This document shows positions 54,456-64,000 of a stretch of 64,000 nt of DNA, in pieces. This stretch comes from Tabrizicola flagellatus (GTDB taxonomy: Bacteria; Pseudomonadota; Alphaproteobacteria; Rhodobacterales; Rhodobacteraceae): the NCBI RefSeq assembly GCF_008271465.1, contig NZ_VMDU01000005.1, positions 1 through 64,000 of the forward strand, written 5' to 3'. The stretch's first letter is position 1; each line of letters opens with the position of its first letter. The notes under the pieces were generated by a model. The model did not search any database and was not told the DNA's origin. It worked only from the letters and a program-made list of their open reading frames with translations. A program made the translations under genes and the position numbers.

Positions 54456-54929
54456 CTATTCGGCCCGCGTCATCCGGGTCAGCGTGCCGTCCTTCAGCAC
54501 GACCTGGTGATAGATCGCCAGCGCCGCATGGCCCAGCGCGAGAGCCATCAGCAGATTGGCGAAAAGCCCGTGGATTTCGCCGGTCTCCAGGCCCAGGAAC
54601 CATGCGCTGATCCCGCCCAGCGGCACGGCGATCATCAGGACGTATAGCGCAAGGTGCACCCAACCCGCCGCACGGACCTGAAGGCTGCCCACCTCGCCGG
54701 CCGGTTCGGGCGCGCCACGGCCCAGCCGCACCAGCACCCGCAGGACCGCAAGCGCCAGGATGGCCAACCCCAGCGCGACATGCGGGACGAACCCGGCCGT
54801 GCCGCCCTCTTCGACCCGCTCCAGCGCCGCGTTCGCGCCTTCGCCGGTGAACCAGGCGATTGCAAGCAGCACGGCGACCAGCCAGTGCAGCACGATCTGG
54901 ATGCCCGAGTAACCGGTAGTGGTTTTCAT
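54456..54929 (-). CDS. Cytochrome b561-type membrane protein
   Basis: A 157-residue four-helix membrane haem protein. Candidate haem His residues are in QIVLHWLVAVLLAIAW (helix 1), FVPHVALGLAIL (helix 2) and LGHAALAIYHQVV (helix 4). It has the bacterial b561 layout (Ni,Fe-hydrogenase cytochrome b / b561 superfamily). It probably transfers electrons from quinol to a periplasmic acceptor. ATG 54929 begins MKTTTGYSGIQIVLHW, the usual start; a longer frame lacks support. Confidence 0.88.
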   Translation of the reverse strand: MKTTTGYSGIQIVLHWLVAVLLAIAWFTGEGANAALERVEEGGTAGFVPHVALGLAILALAVLRVLVRLGRGAPEPAGEVGSLQVRAAGWVHLALYVLMIAVPLGGISAWFLGLETGEIHGLFANLLMALALGHAALAIYHQVVLKDGTLTRMTRAE

Positions 54930-55060
54930 GAAGACCTCCGCTGACGACAGCCCCGACACGACAGAACCTGCCGGTTCCGTCGTGGAAGCAAGCGACCGTT
55001 TCATACTTTTGCCGCAGATTGTCGCCACTACGGAGGCAATTCAAGCGACGAGATGCGACG

Positions 55061-55939
55061 ATGCCGGAAACTCTCTACCAATTGCTCCGAGACAGCTGGA
55101 CGGACGGTTTTCAGGCGCTTCAAAGCCTTCTTCCGGCCGCCGCGTTCTTCCTGGCGCTGGGCATGCTGGTCAAGCGCAGTGCAGTCTTTGCCGACATGCG
55201 CCGTGCTGCGGCCGAAACCGGGTTGAACCTCCAGATCCTCGTCTTCAACCTGATCGTCGTCGGACCCATGATCGTGATCCTGTCACAGGCTCTGGTCTGG
55301 ATCGTCTACTCGCAAGGGATTTCCCTGATCGACAGCTCGGTCTGGATCGGCGTTCCGGCGCTGCCTGTCATGCTTCTTGGCATCTTCATCGGCGATTTCG
55401 TCGGCTACTGGCGGCATCGGCTGGAACACACCCGCTTCCTCTGGCCCAGCCATGCCGTCCATCATTCCGATACGGAAATGACCTGGCTGACCCTGGAGCG
55501 GTTCCACCCGATCAATCGCCTCACCACCTTCGTGATCGACACGGCGGCCCTTCTGCTTCTTGGACTGCCGGCCGAGGCGGTGATCGCGAACAACCTCGTG
55601 CGGCATTACTACGGCTTTCTGATCCACGCCGACCTGCCCTGGACCTACGGGCCACTTGGCAAGATCTTCGTATCTCCGGCCATGCATCGCTGGCATCATG
55701 CCGCCGACAAGGCCGCGTTCGACACCAACTATGCAACCGTGTTCTCGATCTTCGACCGGGTGTTCGGAACCTTCCGCGTGCCGGGTCCCTGCACCGTGCC
55801 ATTGGGCGTCACCGACCGCATGGCGCCGACCCTGGCCGGGCAGATCGGCTATGCCTTCACGGCCAGGGCCTATCGCCGCAGATCAGTCAAACCGCCTGCG
55901 CCCACCGACGCCGAGATGGCCAGGGTTCCCGGCGAATAG
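55061..55939 (+). CDS. Sterol desaturase / fatty-acid hydroxylase family protein
   Basis: A 292-residue membrane di-iron oxygenase. The three His boxes are present: YWRHRLEHT, HAVHHSD and HRWHHAAD, spaced as in the superfamily, along with four to five hydrophobic helices (ILVFNLIVVGPMIVIL; VMLLGIFIGDFVGYW). The substrate could be a lipid, carotenoid or hopanoid; the sequence cannot tell. ATG 55061 gives a soluble N-terminus like relatives; the frame extends 14 codons upstream. Confidence 0.88.
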   Translation: MPETLYQLLRDSWTDGFQALQSLLPAAAFFLALGMLVKRSAVFADMRRAAAETGLNLQILVFNLIVVGPMIVILSQALVWIVYSQGISLIDSSVWIGVPALPVMLLGIFIGDFVGYWRHRLEHTRFLWPSHAVHHSDTEMTWLTLERFHPINRLTTFVIDTAALLLLGLPAEAVIANNLVRHYYGFLIHADLPWTYGPLGKIFVSPAMHRWHHAADKAAFDTNYATVFSIFDRVFGTFRVPGPCTVPLGVTDRMAPTLAGQIGYAFTARAYRRRSVKPPAPTDAEMARVPGE

Positions 55940-55941
55940 GA

Positions 55942-56169
55942 TCAATGCACGCTGACCGGCGTGAAGTCGTGCTCGCGCGCAAGGTGGAACGCAAGCCGAC
56001 GGTCGGCGACCAGCGCCAGCTGGCGCCCGTCGGCTCCGTGGACCGACCAGATCACTTCCAGCCCGCCCATCTGTTCGCGCACCTCTTCCGGCAGGTCCGT
56101 CACCGGGACCTCGCGGACATAGACGATGCGATCGCTGCCCTGCGGCAATCCGTTGAATGGCGTGTTCAT
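55942..56169 (-). CDS. DUF1150-type small protein
   Basis: A 75-residue protein with the DUF1150 pattern (IVYVREVPVTDLPEEVREQMGGLEVIWSVHGADGRQLALV region) and HDFTPVSVH at the end. It is regularly found directly after an hsp20 gene in Rhodobacteraceae; here its ATG overlaps the hsp20 stop by four bases. Function unknown, perhaps tied to the stress response. Confidence 0.85.
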   Translation of the reverse strand: MNTPFNGLPQGSDRIVYVREVPVTDLPEEVREQMGGLEVIWSVHGADGRQLALVADRRLAFHLAREHDFTPVSVH

Positions 56170-56609
56170 GTCTTGCCCCCTTCCTTTTGGCTGGCATCCT
56201 TGCGACCGATCCGGATCGTCTGCACCACGGTCTCGGGGACGTGGCGGCGCAGATCGACGTGGAGAAGCCCGTTCTCCATCGTGGCCCCCGCGACCTCGAC
56301 CCCGTCGGCCAGGACGAAACTGCGCTGGAAGGCGCGGCTGGCGATGCCCCGGTGCAGGAACACCCGTTCCCCCGCGTCATCGCCCTGGCGGCCCCGGACA
56401 ACAAGCTGCCGGTCCTCGACCGTGATCGACAGGTCCTCCTCGCGGAAGCCCGCGACGGCCAGGGTGATCCGGTAGGCGTTGTCCGCCACCGCCTCGATGT
56501 TGAACGGAGGATAGCCCTCGGCTCCCGACTTCGCGGTGCGCTCTACCAGCCGTTCCAGCTGCTCGAACCCCAGAAGATACGGGTGGGCCCCAAAGCTCAG
56601 TTTCGTCAT
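56166..56609 (-). CDS. Small heat-shock protein (Hsp20 / alpha-crystallin)
   Basis: A 147-residue chaperone. The alpha-crystallin domain spans about residues 30-130 (YPPFNIEAVADNAYRITLAVAGF; EDRQLVVRGRQGDD; FLHRGIASRAFQRSFVLADGVEV). The A-GxLxV motif appears as ENGLLHVDL. It binds unfolding proteins under heat. ATG 56609 (MTKLSFGAHPYL) is the IbpA-like start; an in-frame ATG at 56657 adds 16 unlike residues. Confidence 0.92.
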   Translation of the reverse strand: MTKLSFGAHPYLLGFEQLERLVERTAKSGAEGYPPFNIEAVADNAYRITLAVAGFREEDLSITVEDRQLVVRGRQGDDAGERVFLHRGIASRAFQRSFVLADGVEVAGATMENGLLHVDLRRHVPETVVQTIRIGRKDASQKEGGKT

Positions 56610-56822
56610 CGGACAGTCCTTGGCATAAGCGACGGTTCGGTCTGTGCGGCCCCGCAATCAGGCACCACACGGCTCGAATATGGGGCGGGCGGTCGGGTCC
56701 TGCAAGGCCCCGGACACGGGCTGCGGAGGCCGATTTCTGCGAGAGTTTCGGCAGAAACCTTCCCGCAAGGGCGGTGCTTTCCTATATCCTTGCACAAAGG
56801 CAGGAACCGATTCGTCACAGCC

Positions 56823-57041
56823 ATGAACGCCCCCACCGAACTCAGCCATGAAGAGATGCTGGGCATCCGTCTGGAAGTCCTCCGTCGCGAACACCGCGAC
56901 CTGGACGAGGCCATTCATGCCCTGGAGCAGACCGGGAGACCCGACCAGCTGACCCTGCGCCGGCTGAAGAAGCAGAAGCTGGCGCTGAAGGACCAGATCG
57001 TGAAGATCGAGGACATGCTGATCCCCGATATCATCGCCTGA
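56823..57041 (+). CDS. DUF465 (YdcH-like) small coiled-coil protein
   Basis: A 72-residue helical hairpin protein. It has the family pattern LEVLRREHRDLDEAIHALEQTG and LRRLKKQKLALKDQIVKIED. It is common in proteobacteria with unknown function. Divergent from hsp20; a short promoter region with a TATATCC element precedes it. Confidence 0.85.
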   Translation: MNAPTELSHEEMLGIRLEVLRREHRDLDEAIHALEQTGRPDQLTLRRLKKQKLALKDQIVKIEDMLIPDIIA

Positions 57042-57044
57042 CGC

Positions 57045-58103
57045 CTATCTGGGCATCAGCCCCGACTCTTCGGCCAGCCGGGCCATCGCCTCCAGGATCA
57101 TGCCGTCATCGGCCCAGGCGGTGATGGCGTAAAGCGCGTTGTCCTGGGCCTCGGAGAAGGTCGCCATGATCTCGCGCCGAGCGTCGGTATCGCGCGGATA
57201 GGGCGCGGGGAACACCGCCATACCCTGCCGCACCCCCGCAGCGTGGTCGGGAAGGCCGATCCGGTCCAGAAGCGCGGCCAGCTGCGGCGCCATCGTGCCG
57301 GAGGAGTTGTAGAAATACTGGTGCGCGCTGCCGTTGAAGCTTTCCGCGAGGAAGAAGTGCATGAGCAGGATGTCCGCCTGCGCCGGACCCATTTCGGCAA
57401 AGGCGGCGTCGGCCTCGTCCGGTGTCCACCAGCCGGCCAGACATTCGGTGATCAGGCGCCAGGCCAGGTGATCCACGCGCCGGTGCCTGTCCGCGCCCTG
57501 CCGCCTTGCCTCGAACTCCGCGGCAAGGCCCGGATCGCTTGCGATCAGCGCCTCGGTTGCGGCAAGGATGCGCGGTTCCGACCCATGCAGCGCCGTTGAC
57601 GCCGCGCGCAGGGCGAGGCCGCGCAGTCCGCCGTCCAGGACCGCGCGGTCTGCCATGCGCTCCGCAGGGCCGGCGTCCCAATCGGGCCAGAGGGTCAACG
57701 GAGTGCGCAGGTAACGGGCCTCGGCGGACAGGCCGTGGCGTTCGGCAGCCGCGACGATTTCGGGCAGCACGGTGGAAGGTTCCAGGTAGGTCAGGCTGTA
57801 GAGCGGGTCGGGATAGGTCGCCTTTTCCCACAGCAGGATCAGGTAGGGCAGGTCGGCCAGGGGCTCGGGCAGGGCTGCGGACCGTTCCCGCATGACTGAG
57901 GCGAAGGCGCCGGCATTGCGCAGCGCCGGGTCGGGGTCCGGCGGAATGTCGTCGCGGGTGATGGCCTCGACCGCGTAGGACCAGGCTTCTTCGCCCAGGA
58001 CCTCGCTCATTGGATAGTCCAGCCGCGCCCCGGGTTCGCAGGGGCTGGCACCTGCCCCGGTTGTCAGCCACACCCACAACACCAACCCTGCAAGACACCG
58101 CAT
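57045..58103 (-). CDS. Exported DMP19/DUF4375-like protein
   Basis: A 352-residue protein. The signal peptide MRCLAGLVLWVWLTTGAGA is followed by a helical domain of about 190 residues. A C-terminal DMP19-like module follows, with LAGWWTPDEADAAF, ESFNGSAHQYFYNSSGTMAPQ and PAPYPRDTDARREI. Members are thought to be nucleic-acid mimic or unknown proteins, but a secreted two-part form is uncommon. Convergent with the DUF465 gene, divergent from purE. Confidence 0.7.
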   Translation of the reverse strand: MRCLAGLVLWVWLTTGAGASPCEPGARLDYPMSEVLGEEAWSYAVEAITRDDIPPDPDPALRNAGAFASVMRERSAALPEPLADLPYLILLWEKATYPDPLYSLTYLEPSTVLPEIVAAAERHGLSAEARYLRTPLTLWPDWDAGPAERMADRAVLDGGLRGLALRAASTALHGSEPRILAATEALIASDPGLAAEFEARRQGADRHRRVDHLAWRLITECLAGWWTPDEADAAFAEMGPAQADILLMHFFLAESFNGSAHQYFYNSSGTMAPQLAALLDRIGLPDHAAGVRQGMAVFPAPYPRDTDARREIMATFSEAQDNALYAITAWADDGMILEAMARLAEESGLMPR

Positions 58104-58225
58104 GACCCGCTCCGCTTTCCCCTAAAGTCGCACATTCGCGGACCAGGACAAGCCAACAGCGCCGGTCCCCCTTTCGCCGGCCCCCGTCCTTCGTGTAAGG
58201 CAGGCCCGGCAGACAGGAGGCGCGG

Positions 58226-58702
58226 ATGGCTGACGTCGGGATCATCATGGGGTCGCAAAGCGACTGGCCGACCATGAAGGCCGCGGCCGAGATCCTGGAC
58301 GAGCTCGGCATCCCCTACGAGACCAGGATCGTCAGCGCGCACCGCACGCCCGACCGGCTGTGGGACTATGGCAAGACCGCCGTCGCGCGAGGCCTCAAGG
58401 TCATCATCGCCGGCGCAGGCGGGGCGGCGCACCTGCCGGGGATGATGGCGTCCAAGACCCGGGTGCCGGTGATCGGCGTTCCGGTGCAGACAAAGGCGCT
58501 GTCGGGCGTCGATTCGCTCTATTCGATCCTCCAGATGCCCAAGGGCTACCCGGTCGCCACCATGGCCATCGGCGGGGCGGCCAATGCTGGCCTGATGGCC
58601 GCCGCGATCCTTGCGACCTCCGACCCCGCCGTGGCCGCGAAGCTGGACGCCTGGCGCGAGGCGCTGTCGGCTTCGATCCCCGAGGAGCCGTCCGATGACT
58701 GA
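58226..58702 (+). CDS. purE: N5-carboxyaminoimidazole ribonucleotide mutase PurE
   Basis: A 158-residue purine synthesis enzyme (N5-CAIR to CAIR). The start [17 protein letters not shown], with SAHRTPDRL and [17 protein letters not shown], is diagnostic of class I PurE. Normal length; GGAGG upstream of the ATG. Its stop overlaps purK by eight bases. Confidence 0.97.
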   Translation: MADVGIIMGSQSDWPTMKAAAEILDELGIPYETRIVSAHRTPDRLWDYGKTAVARGLKVIIAGAGGAAHLPGMMASKTRVPVIGVPVQTKALSGVDSLYSILQMPKGYPVATMAIGGAANAGLMAAAILATSDPAVAAKLDAWREALSASIPEEPSDD

Positions 58703-59762
58703 CGCCCTGCCGCAAGGCGCGACCATCGGGATACTCGGCGGCGGGCAACTGGGGCGGATGCTCTCGGTTGCTGCCAGCCGCCTTGGCTATCGCTGCCACA
58801 TCTACGAACCCGGCGCCGCCCCTGCGGGCGACGTGGCGCATCGCGTCACCACCGCGCCCTACGAGGACGAAGCGGCGCTGCGCGCCTTCGCGGGTTCGGT
58901 CGATGTCATAACCTACGAATTCGAGAACGTGCCGACCTCGGCGCTGGACCTTCTGGAAAGCCTGAAGCCGATCCGCCCCAACCGCCGGGCGCTGGCCGTC
59001 AGCCAGGACCGGATCGCCGAGAAGAGCTTTCTGAACGACCTCGGATTGCAGACCGCCCCCTGGTCGCAGGTTGACTCCGAGGCCGATCTTCGCGCCGCCG
59101 CCGAAAGCCTCGGCCTTCCCGCGATCCTCAAGACCACCCGCCTCGGTTACGATGGCAAGGGCCAGGCCAGGCTGGACGGCGAAGCCGACATCCCTGCCGC
59201 CTGGGCCGCGATGAACGGTGCGGCCTCGGTGCTGGAGGGCTTCGTCGCCTTCGAGCGCGAGGTCAGCGTCATCGCCGCGCGCGCTCTGGATGGCTCGGTC
59301 GCATGTTACGATCCGGGCGAGAACATCCACCGCGAAGGCATCCTGCGCACGACCACAGTGCCCGCACGCCTGACCCCCGGCCAGCGCGCCGATGCCGTGC
59401 TGATCGCCGCCCGGATCCTGAACGCTCTGGACTATGTCGGCGTGATGGGGGTGGAGCTGTTCGTCACACCGCGCGGGCTTCTGGTCAACGAGATCGCGCC
59501 GCGCGTCCACAATTCCGGCCACTGGACGCAACAGGGCTGCACGGTGGACCAGTTCGAACAGCATATCCGCGCCGTGGCGGGCCTGCCGCTCGGCGACGGC
59601 AACCGCCATGCCGACGTGGTGATGGAGAACCTGATCGGCGACGACGTGCTGCGGGTGCCCGACCTCTTGAAGGCCTGTGACACGGCTGTCCATCTTTACG
59701 GCAAGGGCGCGCCCCGCCCCGGTCGGAAGATGGGCCATGTGAACCGGATCATCCGCGCCTGA
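58695..59762 (+). CDS. purK: N5-carboxyaminoimidazole ribonucleotide synthase PurK
   Basis: A 355-residue ATP-grasp enzyme that makes N5-CAIR from AIR, bicarbonate and ATP. The N-terminus [16 protein letters not shown] is typical. The ATP-grasp core has [31 protein letters not shown] and [18 protein letters not shown] 58695 lies inside the end of purE, so the two are translationally coupled. Confidence 0.96.
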   Translation: MTDALPQGATIGILGGGQLGRMLSVAASRLGYRCHIYEPGAAPAGDVAHRVTTAPYEDEAALRAFAGSVDVITYEFENVPTSALDLLESLKPIRPNRRALAVSQDRIAEKSFLNDLGLQTAPWSQVDSEADLRAAAESLGLPAILKTTRLGYDGKGQARLDGEADIPAAWAAMNGAASVLEGFVAFEREVSVIAARALDGSVACYDPGENIHREGILRTTTVPARLTPGQRADAVLIAARILNALDYVGVMGVELFVTPRGLLVNEIAPRVHNSGHWTQQGCTVDQFEQHIRAVAGLPLGDGNRHADVVMENLIGDDVLRVPDLLKACDTAVHLYGKGAPRPGRKMGHVNRIIRA

Positions 59763-59765
59763 CGC

Positions 59766-59832
59766 CTCCTCGTGCGCCTGCGGCTTCTCGTCGGCGGGCC
59801 CTCGCGAGGAGAAGCCGAAGGCGCACGACGAG
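59766..59832. repeat. Long intergenic inverted repeat after purK
   Basis: Two 24-base arms (59766-59789 and 59809-59832) pair with only two mismatches around a 19-base loop. The arms contain CGTGCGCC and GGCTTCTC, with complements GAGAAGCC and GGCGCACG. It fills almost all of the 72-base gap between purK and the convergent hydrolase gene. There is no T run, so it is more like a REP/RUP-type palindrome or a two-way terminator than a simple intrinsic terminator. Confidence 0.75.
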
Positions 59833-59834
59833 CC

Positions 59835-60521
59835 TCAGCGCAGGAACCGCCCTTCCCGCAGGAAGTGGATCACCTGCCGGATCACCGTCGGGTTGACCAT
59901 CATCCAGGTGTGGCTGACCGGCAGCGTCAGGTGGTCCGCCATCCCCTCCAGCCGGGTCGAGGCCACCGTCACCTTGCCGTCGTCCGGCCCCGGCAGAAGC
60001 TGGCTGAACCAGGGGCTGACCGAGCGCGTCCCCGCGATGATACCCAGCGGAAAATCGGCCGGGGGCAGGCGGTTCGGCCAGCTGTCCGGCCCGGTGCCCA
60101 AGGACAGGCCGGCGGGGCCGTTGATCATCTGGAACACCTTCCAGTCGCCGAAATGATCCACCAGTTCCGACCCGTGATTGGGCGGAGCCAGCATCACCAC
60201 GCGGCCCAGCCCCGGCGGATGCCCCCGCGCCAGCCAGTCGCGCACCAGGATACCGCCCATCGAATGGGTGACGAAATGCGTCGTGCCCGCGAAGGGCGCG
60301 GCATGGGCGCGGGCGACCTCGGCCACCATCGCCTCGGGCGCGGCCCTGGTGGACGGATAGGCGGCATGGGCCACCGCATAGCCCGCCGCCCGCAGCGCCA
60401 GCCCCATGGCCGCAAGCGAGCGCGCCGACCTCGCAAGGCCATGCACCAGGATCACCCGCTCGGTCGGGGCATGTCCTGCGGGGCGGTCGGCGGGCAGGCG
60501 AAGGGGCAGTTTCAGGCGCAT
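59835..60521 (-). CDS. Alpha/beta-hydrolase (lipase/esterase-like)
   Basis: A 228-residue hydrolase. The oxyanion region is [15 protein letters not shown] near residue 22. The nucleophile elbow is THSMGGIL (G/S-H-S-M-G-G pattern, about residue 90), with a candidate acid in GPDDGKVTV and His in SHTWMM. It looks like a small exo-lipase or esterase of the PGAP1/triacylglycerol-lipase-like group; the substrate is unknown. ATG 60521 begins [13 protein letters not shown]; longer frames lack homology. Confidence 0.82.
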   Translation of the reverse strand: MRLKLPLRLPADRPAGHAPTERVILVHGLARSARSLAAMGLALRAAGYAVAHAAYPSTRAAPEAMVAEVARAHAAPFAGTTHFVTHSMGGILVRDWLARGHPPGLGRVVMLAPPNHGSELVDHFGDWKVFQMINGPAGLSLGTGPDSWPNRLPPADFPLGIIAGTRSVSPWFSQLLPGPDDGKVTVASTRLEGMADHLTLPVSHTWMMVNPTVIRQVIHFLREGRFLR

Positions 60522-60629
60522 GGCCGGACCATGCGCGCTTGCAGGGACCTTGGGAAGGGCCGGCAAGCCTGACCCTGCGTCGCGCCGCCTCTGGACAACG
60601 GGCCCGACCCCGCGCAACCCTTGGACACC

Positions 60630-61079
60630 ATGGCCCGCTTCAAGCCCCGCATCGCCGTCCGCGCTCTGATCCTGCACCAGGACCGGCTGCTTCTGGTCAA
60701 CGCCTATCCCGACCGGCGCCTTGGCCTGTGGTGCGCGCCCGGCGGCGGCTGCGAGTCCGGTCAATCGCTTCCCGAAAACCTCGCGCGGGAGGTGATGGAG
60801 GAAACCGGCTTGACCATCGCCGTCGGACCGCCCGTCCTTGTGAACGAATTCCACGACCCCGACACCGGCTTTCACCAGATCGACCTGTTCTTCCGCTGCA
60901 CCATTGCCGGGGGCGAGATCGACGACGCCTGGCAGGACCCCGAGGGCGTCGTCACCGACCGGCGCTTCTACTCGCGCGCCGAGCTTGCCGGCATCCGCTT
61001 CAAGCCCGACAGCCTGCCCGAGGCCGCCTGGGGCAATGGTAGCGCCCTCTACGACCCGCTGGAGGCGATCCTCAAATGA
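60630..61079 (+). CDS. Nudix hydrolase, unknown substrate
   Basis: A 149-residue Nudix protein. The box lies in [24 protein letters not shown], matching GX5EX7REUXEEXGU. The start [18 protein letters not shown] is typical. The substrate (nucleotide diphosphate sugar or oxidised nucleotide) cannot be told. The start is ATG 60630 or TTG 60621. It overlaps the next gene by four bases (ATGA) and so leads a three-gene set. Confidence 0.85.
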   Translation: MARFKPRIAVRALILHQDRLLLVNAYPDRRLGLWCAPGGGCESGQSLPENLAREVMEETGLTIAVGPPVLVNEFHDPDTGFHQIDLFFRCTIAGGEIDDAWQDPEGVVTDRRFYSRAELAGIRFKPDSLPEAAWGNGSALYDPLEAILK

Positions 61080-61576
61080 GCCGCGCCTTCGTCAACGAGG
61101 ATGCCGGGGCCGACCGTCCCGACCTGCCGGAACTCCCCGTTCCGCCGGGGCCGAACATCGTCACCCCGCGCGGCCTTGCCGCCCTGCATGCACAGATTGC
61201 CCGACGCCAGTTGGATCTTGCTGCCCTGAAGGACCGGCCCGACCGGCTGGACAAGCTGCCCGAGGCCGCCGCCGAGCGGGACCTCCGCTGGCTTGAGGCG
61301 CGGCTGAAGGCCGCCGTCGTGATCGACCCGGCCGGGCACGACCTGTCCGAGGTCGCCTTCGGCCTTGCCGTCACCGTCAGCGACCCGGATGGCCGCGAGA
61401 CCACCTACGAGATCGTGGGCGAGGACGAGGCCGACGCGACGCGCCATCGCATCGCTCCGAACTCCCCGCTCGCGCGCGCTCTTCTCGGCGCGCAGGTTGG
61501 CGATGTGGTCACCTGGAAGCGCCCGTCCGGCCCTATCGATCTCGAGATCGTCCGGATCGCCCATGCGGATCCGTGA
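61076..61576 (+). CDS. GreA/GreB-like protein with shortened coiled coil
   Basis: A 166-residue protein. The C-terminal FKBP-like Gre domain is clear ([45 protein letters not shown]). The N-terminal coiled coil is short: [12 protein letters not shown] and [18 protein letters not shown] are present. The acidic tip motif GDLSENAEY of GreA (present in the copy at 25438) is absent, so transcript-cleavage activity is doubtful. It may be a Gre-like regulator binding the RNA polymerase secondary channel. Overlaps both neighbours. Confidence 0.82.
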   Translation: MSRAFVNEDAGADRPDLPELPVPPGPNIVTPRGLAALHAQIARRQLDLAALKDRPDRLDKLPEAAAERDLRWLEARLKAAVVIDPAGHDLSEVAFGLAVTVSDPDGRETTYEIVGEDEADATRHRIAPNSPLARALLGAQVGDVVTWKRPSGPIDLEIVRIAHADP

Positions 61577-62045
61577 GCTTTTCACCTCGGAAACCGCGCT
61601 GGTCGCTCAATTCTACCGCGAGGCGCCGGATTACTGGCTCATGGCCAAAGGCCGCTGCGACCCGAAGGCGCAGGCGCAGGATTTCTTCATCGACGCCCCG
61701 CCGAACTGCGATCCGGCGGACAGCGACCGCCTCGGCCTGTTCCTGAACCACAGGCTTTCGGGCGTGGCCGAAATCTCCTACGGCTTCCCTGAGCCTGGCG
61801 ACGCCTATCTCGGACTGATGATCCTCGGTCCCTGGGCACAAGGGGCCGGGCATGGCAGGGCCTTCCTCGCCCATGCCGAAACACTCGCCCGCAAACGCCA
61901 CGCCCCGCGAATTTACCTTGCCGTTCTCGACGTCAATCTGCGTGGTCGGGCCTTCTGGGAACGCGAGGGCTTCCGGGCGACAGGCCTGCGCCGCCAGGAT
62001 GGCACGACAGGACACTGGATCGAACGGCTTGTGAAACCTCTCTGA
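61563..62045 (+). CDS. GNAT-type N-acetyltransferase
   Basis: A 160-residue acetyltransferase-fold protein. Its acetyl-CoA loop region is LGPWAQGAGHGRAFLAHAETLARKR (Q/R-x-x-G-x-G/A pattern), and the conserved end is LAVLDVNLRGRAFWEREGFRATG. The substrate is unknown. ATG 61563 lies inside the end of the Gre-like gene (14-base overlap), so the three genes are coupled. Confidence 0.82.
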   Translation: MRIRELFTSETALVAQFYREAPDYWLMAKGRCDPKAQAQDFFIDAPPNCDPADSDRLGLFLNHRLSGVAEISYGFPEPGDAYLGLMILGPWAQGAGHGRAFLAHAETLARKRHAPRIYLAVLDVNLRGRAFWEREGFRATGLRRQDGTTGHWIERLVKPL

Positions 62046-62076
62046 CACCGGCGCTGCGCTTTCGGGCGTCAAGAGA

Positions 62077-62100
62077 AAAGGGCGCCCGAAGGCGCCCTTT
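62077..62100. terminator. Bidirectional terminator between the GNAT gene and groL
   Basis: Perfect 10-base stem AAAGGGCGCC / GGCGCCCTTT with tetraloop CGAA (TTCG on the minus strand, a very stable loop). On the minus strand it is followed by TCTCTT after the T-rich stem end, and it lies 23 bases after the groL stop. Confidence 0.85.
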
Positions 62101-62122
62101 CCTGTCTCGTTGACCGGATGGA

Positions 62123-63817
<1,695 letters not shown>

Positions 63818-63823
63818 CTATCC

Positions 63824-64000
63824 TCAGGCGATGATGCCGAGGATGTCGCTTTCCTTCATGATCAGCAGTTCTTCGCCGTTCAGGGTCACTTCGGTGCCCG
63901 ACCACTTGCCGAACAGCACGCGATCGCCGGCCTTCACCGACGGGGCGATCAGCTCGCCCGAATCCTTGCGGGCGCCTTCGCCCACGGCAACGACTTCGCC
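63824..64000 (-). CDS. groS: Co-chaperonin GroES, 5' part outside window
   Basis: The last 58 codons of groS. They read [20 protein letters not shown], then [17 protein letters not shown], then [11 protein letters not shown] and stop, all diagnostic of GroES C-terminal halves. The mobile loop, start codon and any CIRCE operator are beyond base 64000. Confidence 0.96.
   Translation of the reverse strand, partial: GEVVAVGEGARKDSGELIAPSVKAGDRVLFGKWSGTEVTLNGEELLIMKESDILGIIA

Overview
The window looks like chromosome from an alphaproteobacterium of the Rhodobacteraceae. It is GC-rich. Its FliI/FlhA/FliF flagellar set resembles the CtrA-dependent flagellum of that family. It carries the addB-addA order next to amgK/murU, tsaE and a kinase-less DivL, and a fused ATP sulfurylase/APS kinase. 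A chlorophyll-type 8-vinyl reductase gene (bciA) suggests a phototroph or a close relative of one. Genus cannot be settled from the sequence alone.

Layout. (1) 1-850 is the end of an IS3-family element, cut by the window edge. (2) 851-1731 holds a possible broken gene remnant and a LysE-type exporter. (3) 1750-20618 is a large flagellar block in four transcription units: fliI (minus); flgB-flgC-fliE-fliQ-flgF-flgG-flgA-flgH-fliL-like (plus); fliL / small membrane protein / motE-like / motA / large periplasmic protein / lytic transglycosylase / flhA-fliR-flhB / small coiled-coil protein (minus); and fliF-fliH-fliN-fliP (plus). Sequences close to the CtrA box TTAA-N7-TTAA lie at the start of these units. 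Hook, filament, flgI and motB genes are absent, and the block stops abruptly at fliP. (4) 20817-27762 is housekeeping: ispE, a TPR protein, ETF-ubiquinone oxidoreductase, greA, a membrane protein and a 1-Cys peroxiredoxin. (5) 28032-32590 is a decayed urease locus. ureD, ureA and ureB are intact and are followed by a cyclase, an AhpD-like protein and a small protein. ureC is then cut to its first ~119 codons, carries a nonsense codon, and runs out of frame into the last three quarters of a histidinol-dehydrogenase/HpsN-type gene.

(6) 32672-36354 holds pnp, bciA and trxA. (7) 36412-46372 is the minus-strand run divL-like, tsaE, amgK, murU, addB, addA. A perfect CtrA box (TTAA-N7-TTAA, 46428-46442) sits just upstream of the divL-like gene. 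This makes a plausible feedback loop: DivL feeds the CckA-ChpT-CtrA relay, and CtrA in turn may control divL and the flagellar block. (8) 46532-52451 carries a DMT exporter, gpmI, an EnvC-like protein, ctpA, rppH and a small membrane protein. (9) 52683-64000 carries sat/cysC, cytochrome b561, a sterol-desaturase-like protein, a DUF1150/Hsp20 pair, a DUF465 protein, a DMP19-like protein, purE-purK, an alpha/beta hydrolase, a Nudix / degenerate GreA / GNAT trio, and groL with the end of groS.

No rRNA, tRNA or CRISPR array was seen. No gene-free stretch exceeds about 300 bases; the longest (27763-28031, 52452-52682, 20619-20816) are described below. All assignments come from reading translated sequence and recalled family motifs; no database search was run.
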